A program made the position numbers and the translations under genes. DNA of 64,000 nt from Zygaena filipendulae (taxonomy: Eukaryota > Arthropoda > Insecta > Lepidoptera > Zygaenidae), in assembly GCA_907165275.2 (NCBI GenBank), contig OU015664.1, forward strand, positions 3,248,001 to 3,312,000. The letters run 5' to 3'. Within the stretch, counting starts at the first letter, position 1. Every line of letters begins with the position of its first letter. The notes under the pieces were generated by a model. That model worked only from the letters and a program-made list of their open reading frames with translations, was not told the origin of the DNA and made no database searches. Positions 42,897-54,519 of this stretch are shown here, one piece after another.

Positions 42897-43406
42897 ATGC
42901 TCGAGTGTACGGACCAGATCAAGTTTAACATACCGATAATTTGCTACACCATGGAGTCGGACGATAGGTCCGGCGAGACGAGCGAGCACCAGCAGCCGAA
43001 GACGAAGAAACTGTCTCTGCTGGAACCGGTGACGATTGAGACTCCAGACAATGGTAGGAGGTTGTCCGAACCGAACAGATACTATATCCCACCGCAGTGC
43101 AATAACAGGTTATCGCCGCGAAGTGCTAGGAAACGCGATGCCCGAAGGAACTCTAGAAGTGATACAAACAATGAAACTAATCAAAATACTTTCGGGCCTA
43201 AGCCATGTTATTGTGTAGATTGTAGAGCGTCGAGTCCATTGCCACCCGGCTATGGTCCCGAAGTGTTGCTGTCCCCCGGCTATGAACAAATGAAACGGTC
43301 GTTGTTGGAAGTGCCATGGTCTGAAGACTATGGTGAGGCTTCGAGTGATGACCTCAGTTCGGAGTGGGATTCAGATGTAGCTGAACAACCAGCTCCTGTA
43401 CAGAAG
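42897..43406 (+). CDS. Exon B: first coding exon of an unidentified host gene
   Basis: ATG at 42897 (A at -3) follows an in-frame stop at 42876, so it starts the frame; a second ATG in the same frame is codon 19. The exon codes 170 residues and ends at AAG|GTAATT, a phase-0 donor, with a stop 2 codons later in the intron. The protein is hydrophilic: KTKKLSLLEPV, a basic patch SPRSARKRDARRNSRS at about 60-80, a C-x-C-x2-C motif CYCVDC at Cys104/106/109, a Pro/Gly stretch (SSPLPPGYGPEVLLSPGYEQ), and an acidic Ser-rich end (SEDYGEASSDDLSSEWDSD). No signal peptide or membrane segment. The motif, donor phase and composition match exon A, suggesting alternative promoters for one gene with shared exons to the right. 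No family recognised; a signalling or regulatory protein with variable N-termini is only a guess. Confidence 0.8.
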
Positions 43407-43880
43407 GTAATTTGAGTATAAAGTAGTGTAAAGTTTATATGCGAAAATGATTATTGGGATGAAAATAAAAGATATACATACCTACGTCAGTGCCTATTAG
43501 TGACCAGTAAGCCGAGTGTTTTTTATTAAGCTACAAAAAATGCACATTATATACTGAAGAACTGAAGATTACTAATGATTTCTTGTTAATGTGAAACAAG
43601 ATATATGCGTATGTTAAAGAATTACCCAACAAAAGAATTCCTTTTTATTTACAATTTATTGGATTTCAATAGTAAATAGGTAATACAGTTTAAGGAGATT
43701 TTTGTCAATATGTGTAACGAAATACATGTGTTACATTTGGTCCTACGTTATTTGAGTATTCCTAAAACAACAATTCAAAAATCATGATATTTACGATTTG
43801 TCGCGACAGCTATTTAAAATATGAAAAATCATTCACACTGTTGCCAAATATAATAAATTTCTACATATTATATGAAAAGC
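43407..43880 (+). other. Intron start after exon B
   Basis: Donor GTAATT, then AT-rich sequence without repeat copies until the hAT-like element. Confidence 0.5.
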
Positions 43881-43888
43881 ATAGGTCA

Positions 43889-44129
43889 CAGTGGCGAAGG
43901 GTGAAATATTGAGAGAGGGAAGCCGGAAATCTACTTTAATTTCAACTTATTTAACTGTTAACTGTTCCCCGCGGTTTCACCTGCGATAAGTTCCGGAGTT
44001 CCCGCGGGAATTCCGGTATAAAAAGTCCTTTCCTGTATCCCTGACAACGTTCTCAATTACGGAGAGAGATGTTGCGTCTGAAGGGAAGCCGGTGGGAATC
44101 GGCTTCTATGGTACCTACCTTCGCCACTG
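43889..44129. mobile_element. hAT-like non-autonomous element with perfect 8-bp duplication
   Basis: The termini CAGTGGCGAAGG and CCTTCGCCACTG are inverted repeats of the hAT CAGTG type. ATAGGTCA occurs exactly on both sides (43881-43888 and 44130-44137). The interior has no transposase but encloses a Helitron-like piece. GGAAGCCGG motifs occur on both sides of it. Confidence 0.88.
43968..44060 (-). mobile_element. Helitron-like fragment inside the hAT element
   Basis: + strand AACTGTTCCCCGCGGTTTCA through CCTGACAACGTTC: the 3' part of a subfamily A element, 5'-truncated. Confidence 0.7.
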
Positions 44130-44137
44130 ATAGGTCA

Positions 44138-44569
44138 ATATGCTCGATTCGTCTTTATACCTACAACGTTTTGTTTTTGTCTCTTGCTTAATTAGTAGAA
44201 AAAATATTGAAATTTGGCAGCTGAATTATCTTCTCGTATCGAATTTAATGTGATTCAGATTAAATAAATATCTCCAGTAGGTATAAAAAATTGATACGGT
44301 CGAAAACCACGATTGGAATGATACCTACTTAACGTCTCAAGGATTTTTATTAGCTTCAATTTTGTTAAGGACGTTCCAAGTAAAAAAAGGTTATTTTAAT
44401 ATCTTTAACGATACCTACTAAAATAATATGTTAATAGTAATGTTTTGTCTTCAATGTTTTGTAACTACAGTCTTTATCATTATATTATTTTTCATATTTC
44501 TTCATATGTAAGATTTCAAAACTATCAAAAGTATTGGGAATTGAACTTATAAGTTACATCTATTGGATA
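44138..44569. other. AT-rich non-coding DNA
   Basis: Nothing recognised. Confidence 0.4.
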
Positions 44570-44754
44570 CTAGCTGTGTTACCCGCAGTAATTCCGGGTT
44601 ATAATATAGCCTATGTTACATACGGACAATGTACGGACGGATTCTAATGGTGAAAGAATTTTTGAAATCGGACCAGTAGTTTTTGAGTTAAATCGTAACA
44701 AACAAATAAACAAAAAATAAAATATTTCCCATTTATATGTGGTATTAGTTTAGA
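44570..44754 (-). mobile_element. Helitron-like element, subfamily G
   Basis: The + strand starts CTAGCTGTGTTACCCGCAG after A, with a shortened hairpin, and ends GTTTAGA before T. Matches 31718-31928 in reverse. Confidence 0.7.
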
Positions 44755-44888
44755 TATTTCGGCTTACTAACTGACATGTCTATTATACATGTCAGTTTAC
44801 CAGTCAATCAACATCTTTCATGTAGCATCAACATAATTTAACTTCCAAAAAAAATATTTAGTGCGATCATCCTGAAATAACTTTGGTG

Positions 44889-45132
44889 AATAGGCTTGCC
44901 AACCAAATTTTAGTTTTTAGTCCGTCATGATAATAAATAAAAAATATAAGAAACGTATTTTTTCATTTTCTACGTAATTAAAAAATTACGGAGATAGTAT
45001 AATGCCCGTTGTGACGTCACGCGACATTTTGACGTGAAAAATGAAAAAAAGACGCGTCCAATATATTTTATTAGTCTACAAGACGGATTAAATAGAATTT
45101 TGATTTTCATTCCATACGGAAACAAGCCTATT
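44889..45132. mobile_element. Inverted-repeat MITE, family M1, copy 3 (shortened)
   Basis: Termini AATAGGCTTG / CAAGCCTATT with AGTCCGTCATG and AAGACGGATTAAA inside. About 80 bp shorter than the other copies; GTGACGTCACGCGACATTTT retained. Confidence 0.65.
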
Positions 45133-45814
45133 TGCAGGCGAATAGTCTTTTAATTAATTTTCAACACCTGATGTTTAGAGTTGTACCCATATATTTTTTA
45201 TGATCGTCAAACTTAACGGTTTCTTTGTTGAGACGTTTTCGTCAATCATATTGTATTGTCCGATAGGTTCAAGGTCTATTTAATCTATTATTATCAAATA
45301 ATTGATTTTTGTCTATTGGATACAATGGAAAAAATATTTTTCAAATATCAGCTAGTTATTCAATTTTAGGACAAATTAAATATCATAATATAAAAGGGTC
45401 AATTTAGCACCAGCCGAAGGCGTTTATAAGAATAAATATTTTTTGATAATAATTCTTCCGCATTATTGTAACTTATTATGAAAAAAGTTCAATTGCAAAC
45501 CGGTAAAGTGGCCGTGTTTGTCTATTTTATGTTTTTTTAACGTTTTAATAGTGCTGTAGAATATTTTTTATTCTATTTTAGATAATTATATTCCGATCGG
45601 TTTCTTTCTAAATGAATTATTTCGAAATTACGACTACTTACAGCTATACGATTATTTACAGCGGATGGCAATATTTCACATTTTTTTAATACAGTAGGTA
45701 ACCGGTAAGTTGTTTCCTAAAAAATTATTAGGATGCAACTTCATTGGACATGGCGAAAAAGATTTTTGTTACGTTACGTTACGATCCACGTATAATATAG
45801 GTATGTAAAAGTTT
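45133..45814. other. AT-rich non-coding DNA
   Basis: GTTACGTTACGTTACG tandem at 45769-45784. Nothing else. Confidence 0.4.
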
Positions 45815-45820
45815 TAAGCA

Positions 45821-45895
45821 GTTGTTGTCGAATGGTTAGACGTGCGGTTAGTGATCGATTGCGGGTGCCGTCGGTTCGATCCAAGGTTTATCTGA
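45821..45895 (+). mobile_element. tRNA-derived SINE head or tRNA pseudogene
   Basis: TCGAATGGTTAGACGTGCGG (A-box region) and GGTTCGATCC (B box) are about 45 bp apart. The 3' acceptor half does not pair with the 5' end, so no functional tRNA is called. Confidence 0.55.
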
Positions 45896-46104
45896 GGACT
45901 TTTTGTTTACAGGGGAGGCTTCTTTGGGTAGGTAAGCTTACGCTAGGAAAATAAAACATCGTTTCGTTACCAGTTTTTCGGCTCTTATACTATAAATGTT
46001 TAATTTTTGCACGTTACATTTGCCAATGTACCGGTTTTATGGTATTATTATAAAAGTGAAGTGTCTGTTTGTTATTCCAAATTAACAGCATTTCACTATG
46101 ATAT

Positions 46105-46135
46105 ATACATAAAAAGTATTTTTTAATGTTAGTAC

Positions 46136-46174
<39 letters not shown>

Positions 46175-46328
46175 TCCGGCAAATCTCTGAAATGGCTGAA
46201 CCGATTTTAACGGGACTTTCACTGGCAGATAGTTGATGTTATAAGGAGTAACTACTTTCATTTTAGAAAAAAATAGTTCCTGCGGGAATATCGAAACTCA
46301 CGCGGGTGAAACCGCGGGGCACAACTAG
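46105..46328 (+). mobile_element. Helitron-like element, subfamily D-related
   Basis: Similar to 10325-10526 (GCTGAACCGATTTTAACGGG, GATGTTATAAGGAGTAACTA); ends GGGGCACAACTAG before T. Confidence 0.7.
46135..46170. repeat. (CTGT)n microsatellite
   Basis: Nine uninterrupted CTGT units inside the Helitron-like copy, in the place where other copies have two or three units. Confidence 0.9.
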
Positions 46329-46970
46329 TATTAAGTATACAGCCAAGATAATTTCCAAAGCTGTGCCTAGATGATCGCCCGTTTCACCGAGTCATTGAAT
46401 GTATCGATCATGTTAACTAGATCATTCATCAGCTATCTATCTACATGCATCGGTAACTTGTGCTTTCACTGCACTAAGTTTGCTAGTGTCAATGTATCGA
46501 GTTACATTCACCGTTAGCTGTTTTACGTTTGTTCCACTGACCTCTTTGCTCTCTTTTATACATGGTGCTCGCTCGATACACCGCTACTAAGTTTTTAACC
46601 GACTCGATAAATAAGAGGTTCTCATTTCGACCGCATATATGTATTTTTTTACGTGTCGTGTTTATTAATGATCAGTTGAATCATGCTTTTTGAAGGTTCT
46701 TTCTTTGGCTACTGTGGCAAAATAAAATGAAAAAAATGCGTGAGTGTCGTAAAACACTTGGTTACAACGAAGTTTTTTCCATTATTAAACCGAGTCCGCT
46801 ATGTCCGTTATGCGTGAAAAGAGGACAAAAAAAAACTCATTCTCACTCACAAAAAAAATTACAGAGTAGAGCAGCCGTATGACGCCGTGACGGAAAATGA
46901 ATTTTACTCCCATCCGTACCGTGCGATAAAGAACTTCGCTCTAACAATATCGTGTTCGCTTTACACGTTT
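46329..46970. other. Non-coding DNA
   Basis: No exon or repeat recognised. Confidence 0.4.
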
Positions 46971-46975
46971 ATTGA

Positions 46976-47106
46976 CCACACCGTTGGTTTAGTGGTTAGC
47001 GACATTGAATGTCGCGGGTTCAATTCCCATGTCAGCGGTGTATGTATTTATATATACATTTAGTCTAAGTGTTCACTATGTGTAATATTAAAACAAAAAA
47101 AAACTT
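46976..47106 (+). mobile_element. tRNA-derived SINE with A-rich tail
   Basis: ACACCG (46978-) and CGGTGT (47036-) can form an acceptor-like stem. TTGGTTTAGTGGTTAGCGAC is a strong A-box D-arm and GGGTTCAATTCCC a B box. The anticodon arm region CGACATTGAATGTCG has a 5-base loop, so it is not a normal tRNA. An AT-rich body and an A-rich end at 47091-47104 follow. Confidence 0.6.
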
Positions 47107-48059
47107 TTTTAATTTAATGAAGCCATTTTCTACATGCGTCGTTTTTAATAAGATTCCAAGTTGTTTAGTCAATGTTTATTTTTAGAATATACAAATCGAC
47201 GGAGCAATTGTGAAATCGTCGCTCGTCGTAAATGAAATCCCACCACAGTACCTACACCACTTATTACAGACACGCAAGCAAGTAATTTTTGATGTAAATC
47301 TTCTTGCCTTCAAAAGGTTAAACGACCGAATCCCATTTCCAAGTGCTTTGCACGAAACGACCCTACTTTACAGCTTATGACATACTTCTAATAAAGCAAA
47401 TTATTAACATGTTATCAAGCTTAAAAAACTATAACTCAACGCAGTAGGCAGGTACTACATTCTATTTTCCACTATCAATACATTCAATATTTATAAATAT
47501 TGACCATGAAAACAAAATTGTTTGTTTAAAGTTTGTTGGAGTATCTATACAATAAATTGAATAGTGGACAAATGACGGTAAAAATTACAATATTTCTTCG
47601 TAATTAAACACAATATATTTACTCTACCTATTTATATCTATAGTCATAATAAGAACCTACTCGTACACATTCTCCAATTGAATTTCAAGAAAAATATTTT
47701 TAGAAAAAAAAAAAACAATACCTACTTACTCACAAAGTTATAAGCAGATTTGTCAGGTCATTATCCCTACATGATGGAACTAAATAATGGCTACCGAAGG
47801 CATGACGTCAATTACTACCGCCGGGTACTCACGTCCGGTACTCAAGCGGTGCGATGGCGGTCCGAATTATTGTACATCCGCCTTTTGAGTTCACTTTTTA
47901 ATTTCGATCCATTTTTGAATAAAAATCTGACATGGATCAAAAACACAAATGATTCTATTGCTGATACTATAAACAAACAATGTTCAGGTTTATACGGTAT
48001 GTAAATTATGGTTATATGTTTAAAATTTAAATAAGTTATATTATTTCATTAATTTATCA
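47107..48059. other. Non-coding DNA, unsupported 84-codon frame
   Basis: The open frame 47750-48004 begins at TTG and is GC-richer only at 47800-47880. No domain or splice context seen. Confidence 0.35.
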
Positions 48060-48246
48060 TCCATTATACTAATAATATAAATGCGAAACTAACTCTGTCT
48101 GTCAAACTGTCTGTTACCTTTTAACGCATTAATACTCAATTAATCGTCCTGAAATTTTGTATACATCTTAGGGTAGGTACTTTTTATATCAGAATTTCCC
48201 CAAAAACTCCAAAATAAACACAGTTAAAGCCGCGAGGAACGGATAT
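48060..48246 (+). mobile_element. Helitron-like element, subfamily A, degraded
   Basis: It starts TCCATTATACTAATAATATA after A; the 3' end is AAAGCCGCGAGGAACGGATAT, a worn version of the hairpin end. Confidence 0.65.
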
Positions 48247-49551
48247 TGGTGACAAATTGGAATTGCATCTGATCTGATTCAGAATCTTTAGCTATCGACA
48301 ATCCTGCCTCTATTGATCTTGCACACGTATAACCACTTGTTCTAGAATGTAGTTTTCCTATAGTTATGTTACCAGTAGAGAAACTTAACCCAGTCACAAC
48401 TCACAACCATTATTATTTTATATACCTACCTATAGACAATTTCACGATAAAGAATTGAAGTATCTGTTTATTATAACTATGTTGTCATCACGCTGTTCAA
48501 AATGCAGTTAATTAAATCTGTTAATTAAGATCAATTGAGTATTCACTACCAGGGGCTCCGTTACCACAATCGCTTGTGGCACTTATACCTTACATCGAAT
48601 TTTTGTCCATTGTATTGTAATTTCGACTTCAAAAACAATATGCAAGGTCGAAATTTGAATGGGCGCAATATCAAAGTAAGTTTAAAAATAAAACTGCCAC
48701 AGAACAGAACATAATTAACTGATAGAAAGGACATCAACTTATTTTCCAACAAACCAGTGTCACCAGGCGATTTTCGCGCACAAAACTTATTCATCACGCA
48801 CTAAAACATTCATTATAGTAACGAAATGTACATATTAAACGCTTTTTGGTTACGTTTTTACTTAGTCATTGTTTTCAATATTGACAGTTTTGGAAATACT
48901 GTGGAAAATATACTTGATATACTAGCAAAAGAAGTTTTGGGCATGTTAAAGCATTTTCTCTAACTTCCTTTGCAAACGTGGTGCGCCTGCCCCGCCTACA
49001 TGCCATCTCTAGTCAATAACTTTTCTCTGTGGTGTATGGGATGGGGTAAAGGTATAATCAATAGCAAATGGTTTGGTTATTCAACCCATAATGGGATGAT
49101 AAACAGCGTAGTAAATCTATGCTAATAAGTAAGTGGCTAGGAAGAAACTATAGTTGGATAAGGGTGATACCGGGAAACAAACTGGCAGATATCTAATTTT
49201 ATAATGATGTAGGTATCTTTGCTTTAACTGAACCGCAGTGGCATTGATTATGTAATGACGTCTACAAACGATCTGTGTGCTGATAACCCCTTGTACGTCG
49301 TCTGGGTTATGTTGCTGCAGACTGACAACCAAATGTAGGTAAATAGATACAGTATGACATTTAGGGTCAGTTCAGACAAGAAATAATGCTTGAGATTATT
49401 TTTTTGTAACCAAAGAACCGTAATAGCATTGTTAAATCTGACGCACAGTAGTCGCTGGTTTTTAGGAGGAGACGTTAGATGTTTATGTGTGACATCAAAA
49501 AAGTGCTCGACCTGTTTTCCGTTTGATCTAAGCATTGATATATTTTTAATA
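48247..49551. other. Non-coding DNA
   Basis: Small minus-strand frames at 48561-48797, 49117-49332 and 49248-49637 have no support; the last begins in the adjacent repeat. Confidence 0.4.
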
Positions 49552-50023
49552 CTAGCTGCGGTAATTTCGGAGTTCCCGCGGGAATTCCGGGATAAAAAGT
49601 ACCCTATATCCTTCTCTGTACCCCTAAAAACGTGCATGCCAAATTTAATCCAAATCCGTTCAGCCGTTTTTGCGTGATTGAGTAAACGTTTGAGAGGATA
49701 AGAGTTCGAAAGCGCATTTTCATCCGACTTGCTTCAAATTTATCGTCACTGCTCAGTTCCTATGTGTTTTAGCGTTATTTTATACAGCCTATAACCTGCC
49801 CAGGAGTACGGACTACAATCTTACCAAGTTTGGTTAAAATCCCTTCTGTGGTTTTTGACCCATGCGTGCACATAGACAGACAGACAGATAGACAGACAAA
49901 AAAATTTTCTGATTGCATTTTTGGCATCAGTATCGATCACCATTCATCCTCCAATATTAATTTTGAATATATATTCAATGTAAGGAATTGACCTCTCTAC
50001 AATTTTATTTTAAGTATAGAAGA
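49552..50023 (-). mobile_element. Helitron-like element, subfamily B
   Basis: The + strand begins CTAGCTGCGGTAATTTCGG after A, with the first hairpin arm deleted, and ends near AGTATAGAAGA before T. The full B body is present, including a GACA run at 49877-49900. Confidence 0.8.
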
Positions 50024-51061
50024 TATCAATGGACGTAAGGGTTACATACCCTTGTATGTGTTGCCGTTTGAATTTTCCCTGTCTGTCTGTCTGTAACTGT
50101 AGGCTGTAGCAAGTTACATACAACATTGTACCAAAACTAGATATTCGCGTGCCAGTCGTGAGCGCGCAGCTGTTTATCAGTTTTTACAGGGATAAAAAAA
50201 AATCTGAAGTGTATCTGATAAAATCTGAAACGCAAATATTGTATTTTTAAAATAAGTTATAGAAATTACCAATTAACAGATAGAAAAATGAAGAAAGTAG
50301 ATATTTATAATTAAAATTAACTTTTCTTTCTAATAAATTATTTTTCGCTCTGTCCACTTCAAAAACTTGGAATATACTATTGATTGGGATTTAATAAATT
50401 TACATCGATTTTATTGCGCTCATCCCTAAAAATAATAGGCAACATTACTTATTGTTATGTCAGCAAATTTTGTAAGAATGAAAATTAATTGCGAGTATTT
50501 CGACCGTGGATTAGAGCAGTGTCGGACGTCTACTCGCTATTAAAAAGTTTTCTCATAATAATTAATGTACAAGCGTATATACACTGATGTACATCAAAAC
50601 TTAGAAGCAGATTATTTAATTAATCGTTAATTATCATTCACAAAAGAACTTGACTCACGGTGTAAATTCGTAAAACAAAGGAACAATAAGGTCATTGATA
50701 CTTCATTCGATACGGCAGCTATAACGAACGCTAAACAAGTTGTTTTTGAAAAAAAATCTTGGGGTTATTTTAACTTCTATTAATAGAACTGCAAAGGTCA
50801 GTGTTGTGTGTTGAAAACTGTGTATTGAACCATTATCCAGTCAGAGCCAGGGCACATTTATTTATAGACAAATAATACTGTTGTCAATTAAGAATTTTAC
50901 TGATATATACGTAATATGTAATATATGTACGTATATGTATATTGTATACGTAAGAGTAAACGAAGGACAATATAGTGAAGGAGGGGTATTTTGTATTCGA
51001 TCCTGGTATCAAATCAAGGTTGGATTTATTGCTTAAAAGCATTTAACGTCCAGGCATCCTA
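50024..51061. other. AT-rich non-coding DNA
   Basis: TATATGTACGTATATGTATATT-type simple sequence near 50905-50950. Nothing else recognised. Confidence 0.4.
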
Positions 51062-51263
51062 TCCCTACTAATATTATAAATGCAAAAGTAACTCTGTCTG
51101 TCTCTCTGTTACGCTTTCACGCTGCAACGACTCAACCGATCATCATGAAATTTTGCATATACGTTATCATATAAGTATACAGGTAGAACATATAGTCTTT
51201 TTTTCTCAAAGTTTCCGCAGGAACTCCCAACTTATCGCGGGTGAAACCGTCTGGAACAGCTAT
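51062..51263 (+). mobile_element. Helitron-like element, subfamily A
   Basis: It starts TCCCTACTAATATTATAAAT after A and ends GTCTGGAACAGCTAT, with the last base of CTAG changed. Confidence 0.78.
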
Positions 51264-52113
51264 ATAGTAAATAATATTTAACAAAAAACATGACGTACCA
51301 TATCCATAAGAAAATCATGAAAATTGACCATGCAAGTTGGTAGCGCATTCACGGTTCATATTAGGCAGCTTATAGGGTCATTTGACGCCCCTTGCCTTTT
51401 GTGTTGCCGCTGACACGCCGACTAATCAAATGCAAAGGTCATTCACCTACGTACATACGTTTTTATTGGGGTTTCCTCTTTGATCTATTTATCACTGGTT
51501 TTTAAAATGTATCTATATATTTATTAGTTACATTCTAGAGGGTTTAATATAAAAAAGCTCCCTTATATAAAATTACAATGTCTATATAGAGTGGATTGCA
51601 AATACCATTACGGACATGATTACGAAAAGGGTATCAATAATATTGTAATTTAAAGTACATACTTTATTGTTTAGAAGCATAGGAATATTTCAACAATATT
51701 ACGTGCTTTGCAATCACAACGATAACTTAGTTTTAAGTGCACGGGTTTTATCATTTAATTCGTGTACATAGTGCTATCTTAAATGCTATTTGAACAATCT
51801 CGACACAATCTTCAGTTTATCTCAGCTGCTTTTCTTTACTTAGTGACGACAATTTTTGAAAATATTCCAAATGTATTGGCATTGGCACTGCAGAATTAGC
51901 AGTAGTTAAAAATTCCACGAGTCTACTTATACACCACAAGAGCTACTAAAGGATATTAATAATAAATAATTTCTTCGATGATAAAATCTACACTAATCAT
52001 AAAGACGAAAAGTTCGTGTATATGTAGGTATATCTTTGGAACTGCTGAGCTGATTTAGTAAATATTTGACCACGCAGGTGGAACTGCGTGCAAGCGGGCA
52101 ACAAATAAAATAA
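51264..52113. other. AT-rich non-coding DNA
   Basis: Nothing recognised apart from a weak Helitron-like piece at 52000-52105. Confidence 0.35.
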
Positions 52114-52363
52114 ATGGACGCAGATAAGCAATAACATGTTAACCCACAATATTAAGTCATTGATTCAAAACGCTTTATTGTGAGTTATAGAGCGTTTTTT
52201 AATTATGTGTTTACCTTACCTTATGTGTTTACCTTGTTTAAATACCAAAAAAACATTTAAACATAAAAAAATGCTGAAACAAAATGACGATGTGATTTTA
52301 AAACACGATTTATTCAAAGTTTCTCCAATGTGGGTTAACACACTATTGCTTATCTATGTCCGA
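52114..52363. mobile_element. Inverted-repeat MITE, family M2, copy 2
   Basis: ATGGACGCAGATAAGCAATA at the left; TATTGCTTATCTATGTCC at the right is its inverse with small changes. AACCCACA / TGTGGGTT pairs inside. The 68-codon ORF across it is incidental. Confidence 0.75.
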
Positions 52364-52464
52364 ATAGTATTATTAATGGTAATTTATTTCCTGAGAGAAT
52401 CTCCAAACTGACATGAGTGAAACTTGCGACGACAGTAGGTATTTTATATAGAACAGTCGATCCT

Positions 52465-52590
52465 CTAAGGTGTCCATCGCGTTAATTTTAGAGTCCCCGT
52501 GGGACACTGTATAGCTTGATATTAGTGAAAGAATTTTTCAAATCGGTTAAGTAGTTTTTGGGTGTATACGAGAAACAAAAAACATACAAA
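52465..52590 (-). mobile_element. Helitron-like element, subfamily F, degraded
   Basis: + strand CTAAGGTGTCCATCGCG, GAGTCCCCGTGGGACACTGT, GTGAAAGAATTTTTCAAATC. Both ends approximate. Confidence 0.5.
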
Positions 52591-53845
52591 AAATCAATTC
52601 ATATGGAAAACGTACTCCAGAAATAAATTTTGTATGTCATCGGGAAAAATGAAATTTATGAAAATTCTGATAAAAACTGTATTCACATTGACGAGAAAAT
52701 CCGACATACTTTTGGGAGCCTCTACAACTTGTCTCATTTTGGAAAAAAATCAGGGAACATGTTGTAAATTGTAAAGATTAAATCATTTTGAAAAAATAAG
52801 GCCTCATTGATGACTTAGCACTACATGCATAAAAGGCACGTGATGATATAAGATACACTGTTAGCGCTTGTGTCACGTAGCTCTGTCCCTATATAGCTGG
52901 CCGACACGGTGGTCCTCCCACGCGAATTCACATGAAGTGCTAACTGCTGGTCATTTCTGATAGCCTGGTAGTAAATTGTGTAACAAATTTAAATTCATTT
53001 GAACAAAATGGAAAAAGGTGTTATTTTTATTTCTCCATAACTACCACGATACGCTTTGTATCTGAAAAATCAAATCGATGGGTTATTGGAACAAAGCCGC
53101 AATCGACAAAACGTAATTGTTCAGGAGAAAGGTTTTAGTGAAAATCTTGAATAATTACTAAACTACGAGGCGTATCAAAACGGTTTGTATATCAAACGAT
53201 GCGTTATTTTTTCTGGAGTAACATTTAATATACACAAGGTTTTAGTGCTTAGGTAATACCTAAAAATCCTTAAAAAACGATAATGCCGCTTCATGCATTT
53301 AAAGTCGTTTCCTTTAGGGCCCATTGTGGTTTTATTCCGGTGAAAAGTACGAAATTTGTCGATCAGCAATAGTCTATTGCAACATTATGCGCTGTTCTGA
53401 AGTGTGTATGGCGGATACAGTAATAGAGTTTTGCAGTGTTATTACATGAATTTAATTATTGATTTGGAAAATGTACTCGTGAATGCTGTGTACATTGTAC
53501 GAATATTGTTGTATTGGCACGAGTACATTTTTATTGAATATCTAGAGTATTACGTAAATATCTCTAAATCTAGTGTATTTATTTGTAAACAATAATAATA
53601 ATATTATATTATGCCTGTATATATATTATCCATGTATATAAGTATATTTATCCTAGGGTATTGTGTAAAACGAAACAAAATTATCGCAATCAACACGTTC
53701 AATTTGTTTAATAAGGGAAAAACACAGTTTACACACAATAATGACATTTTTACTTAATGTTTGGGACACTTTGCATAATTAAGTTATAAGAAAATCAACA
53801 CAATATAACAATAACTTTATCTTCAGATTATTATAACCTTTCTAC
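52591..53845. other. AT-rich non-coding DNA
   Basis: Frames of 63-70 codons at 52562-53595 have no support. 52850-52940 is less AT-rich and unexplained. Confidence 0.4.
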
Positions 53846-53911
53846 GACAGATTTGCAACTTGAAGGTGGTAGCTAGTCAGCCGGGCACTAGAGAGTGCTC
53901 CACCATCATGC
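53846..53911 (-). mobile_element. LINE-type fragment
   Basis: GATTTGCAACTTGAAGGTGG and GCCGGGCACTAGAGAGTGC are the reverse of the 5' part of the 15361-15602 fragment. Confidence 0.65.
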
Positions 53912-53996
53912 TATGGTTTCCTCACGATGTTAATGAAACCAGAATCAATATCACAATCTAATCAAATAGCGATATCAAAAAGAAATAATAACAATA

Positions 53997-54508
53997 TTAT
54001 TCATAAGAAAATGGTGTGTCTTCTTGCGAATGATGTTCTGCTATTACATCCTTTTTAGTTTCGCTAACCAAAGCATTATAAAAATGATGGTACCTAGTGG
54101 CGTGGAATATCATAACTTTTGCAATGACTTAAGAAGTCTGAGGCTTTAGGCACAGTATATGGTTTATTGTAAGCTTTTTGCAACTCGGGAATGACTGGAA
54201 TTTCAGTAGGAGGAGTAGTAGTAATACGGAGTGTTCGTGCACCTCGTGTACGTCCACTTCGTGTGCGTCCACCTCGTACGCGGGCGCCTCCAGACGGGAG
54301 TCTGGTTGGTAGATCACGTGTGTGTAACTCCACATAATCATCTTCAAAGCTATATTTTAACTTCAGTATGCTCTCATGAGTATGGCACGCGACCACTTCC
54401 ATAATATTGGACCATAATATTTTATTTCCCTCTGAATCAGGCATCCAATTTCGGCCTTCAATAAGCATTTTTATATCGGTAAAGTCGGATTTGACTAACT
54501 TTTTATAA
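53997..54508 (-). pseudogene. Broken terminal exon of an unidentified protein, possibly transposon-derived
   Basis: Read on the minus strand, TTTATTACTAATTACAG (about 54509-54525) is a good splice acceptor, then the frame codes about 135 residues: KMLIEGRNWMPDSEGNKILW, a hydrophilic middle, a repetitive Arg/Gly tract (RVRGGRTRSGRTRGAR), and PELQKAYNKPYTVPKASDF. It meets a stop at 54094-54096. The next bases resume a matching frame (a YHHFYNAL-type segment) if TAGG is skipped, ending at TAA 53997-53999, so an apparent 4-bp insertion near 54093-54096 breaks it. The KILW...Y..FY pattern recalls C-terminal regions of insect transposon-encoded proteins, but I cannot name the family. It abuts the fold-back at 54520. 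Confidence 0.45.
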
Positions 54509-54519
54509 CTGTAATTAGT

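Noticed and set aside
42897..43406. Naming the gene of exons A and B (signalling gene such as a phosphodiesterase or GAP)
   Set aside because: Low-complexity N-terminal sequence gives no family signature; any name would be a guess.
46976..47045. Functional tRNA gene
   Set aside because: The A and B boxes are good but the anticodon loop has the wrong size and an A-rich SINE-like tail follows.
47750..48004. 84-codon ORF
   Set aside because: TTG start, no domain recognised, no splice context.
49248..49637. 129-codon minus-strand ORF
   Set aside because: Its first third is the reverse of a subfamily B Helitron-like element; the rest is ordinary non-coding DNA.
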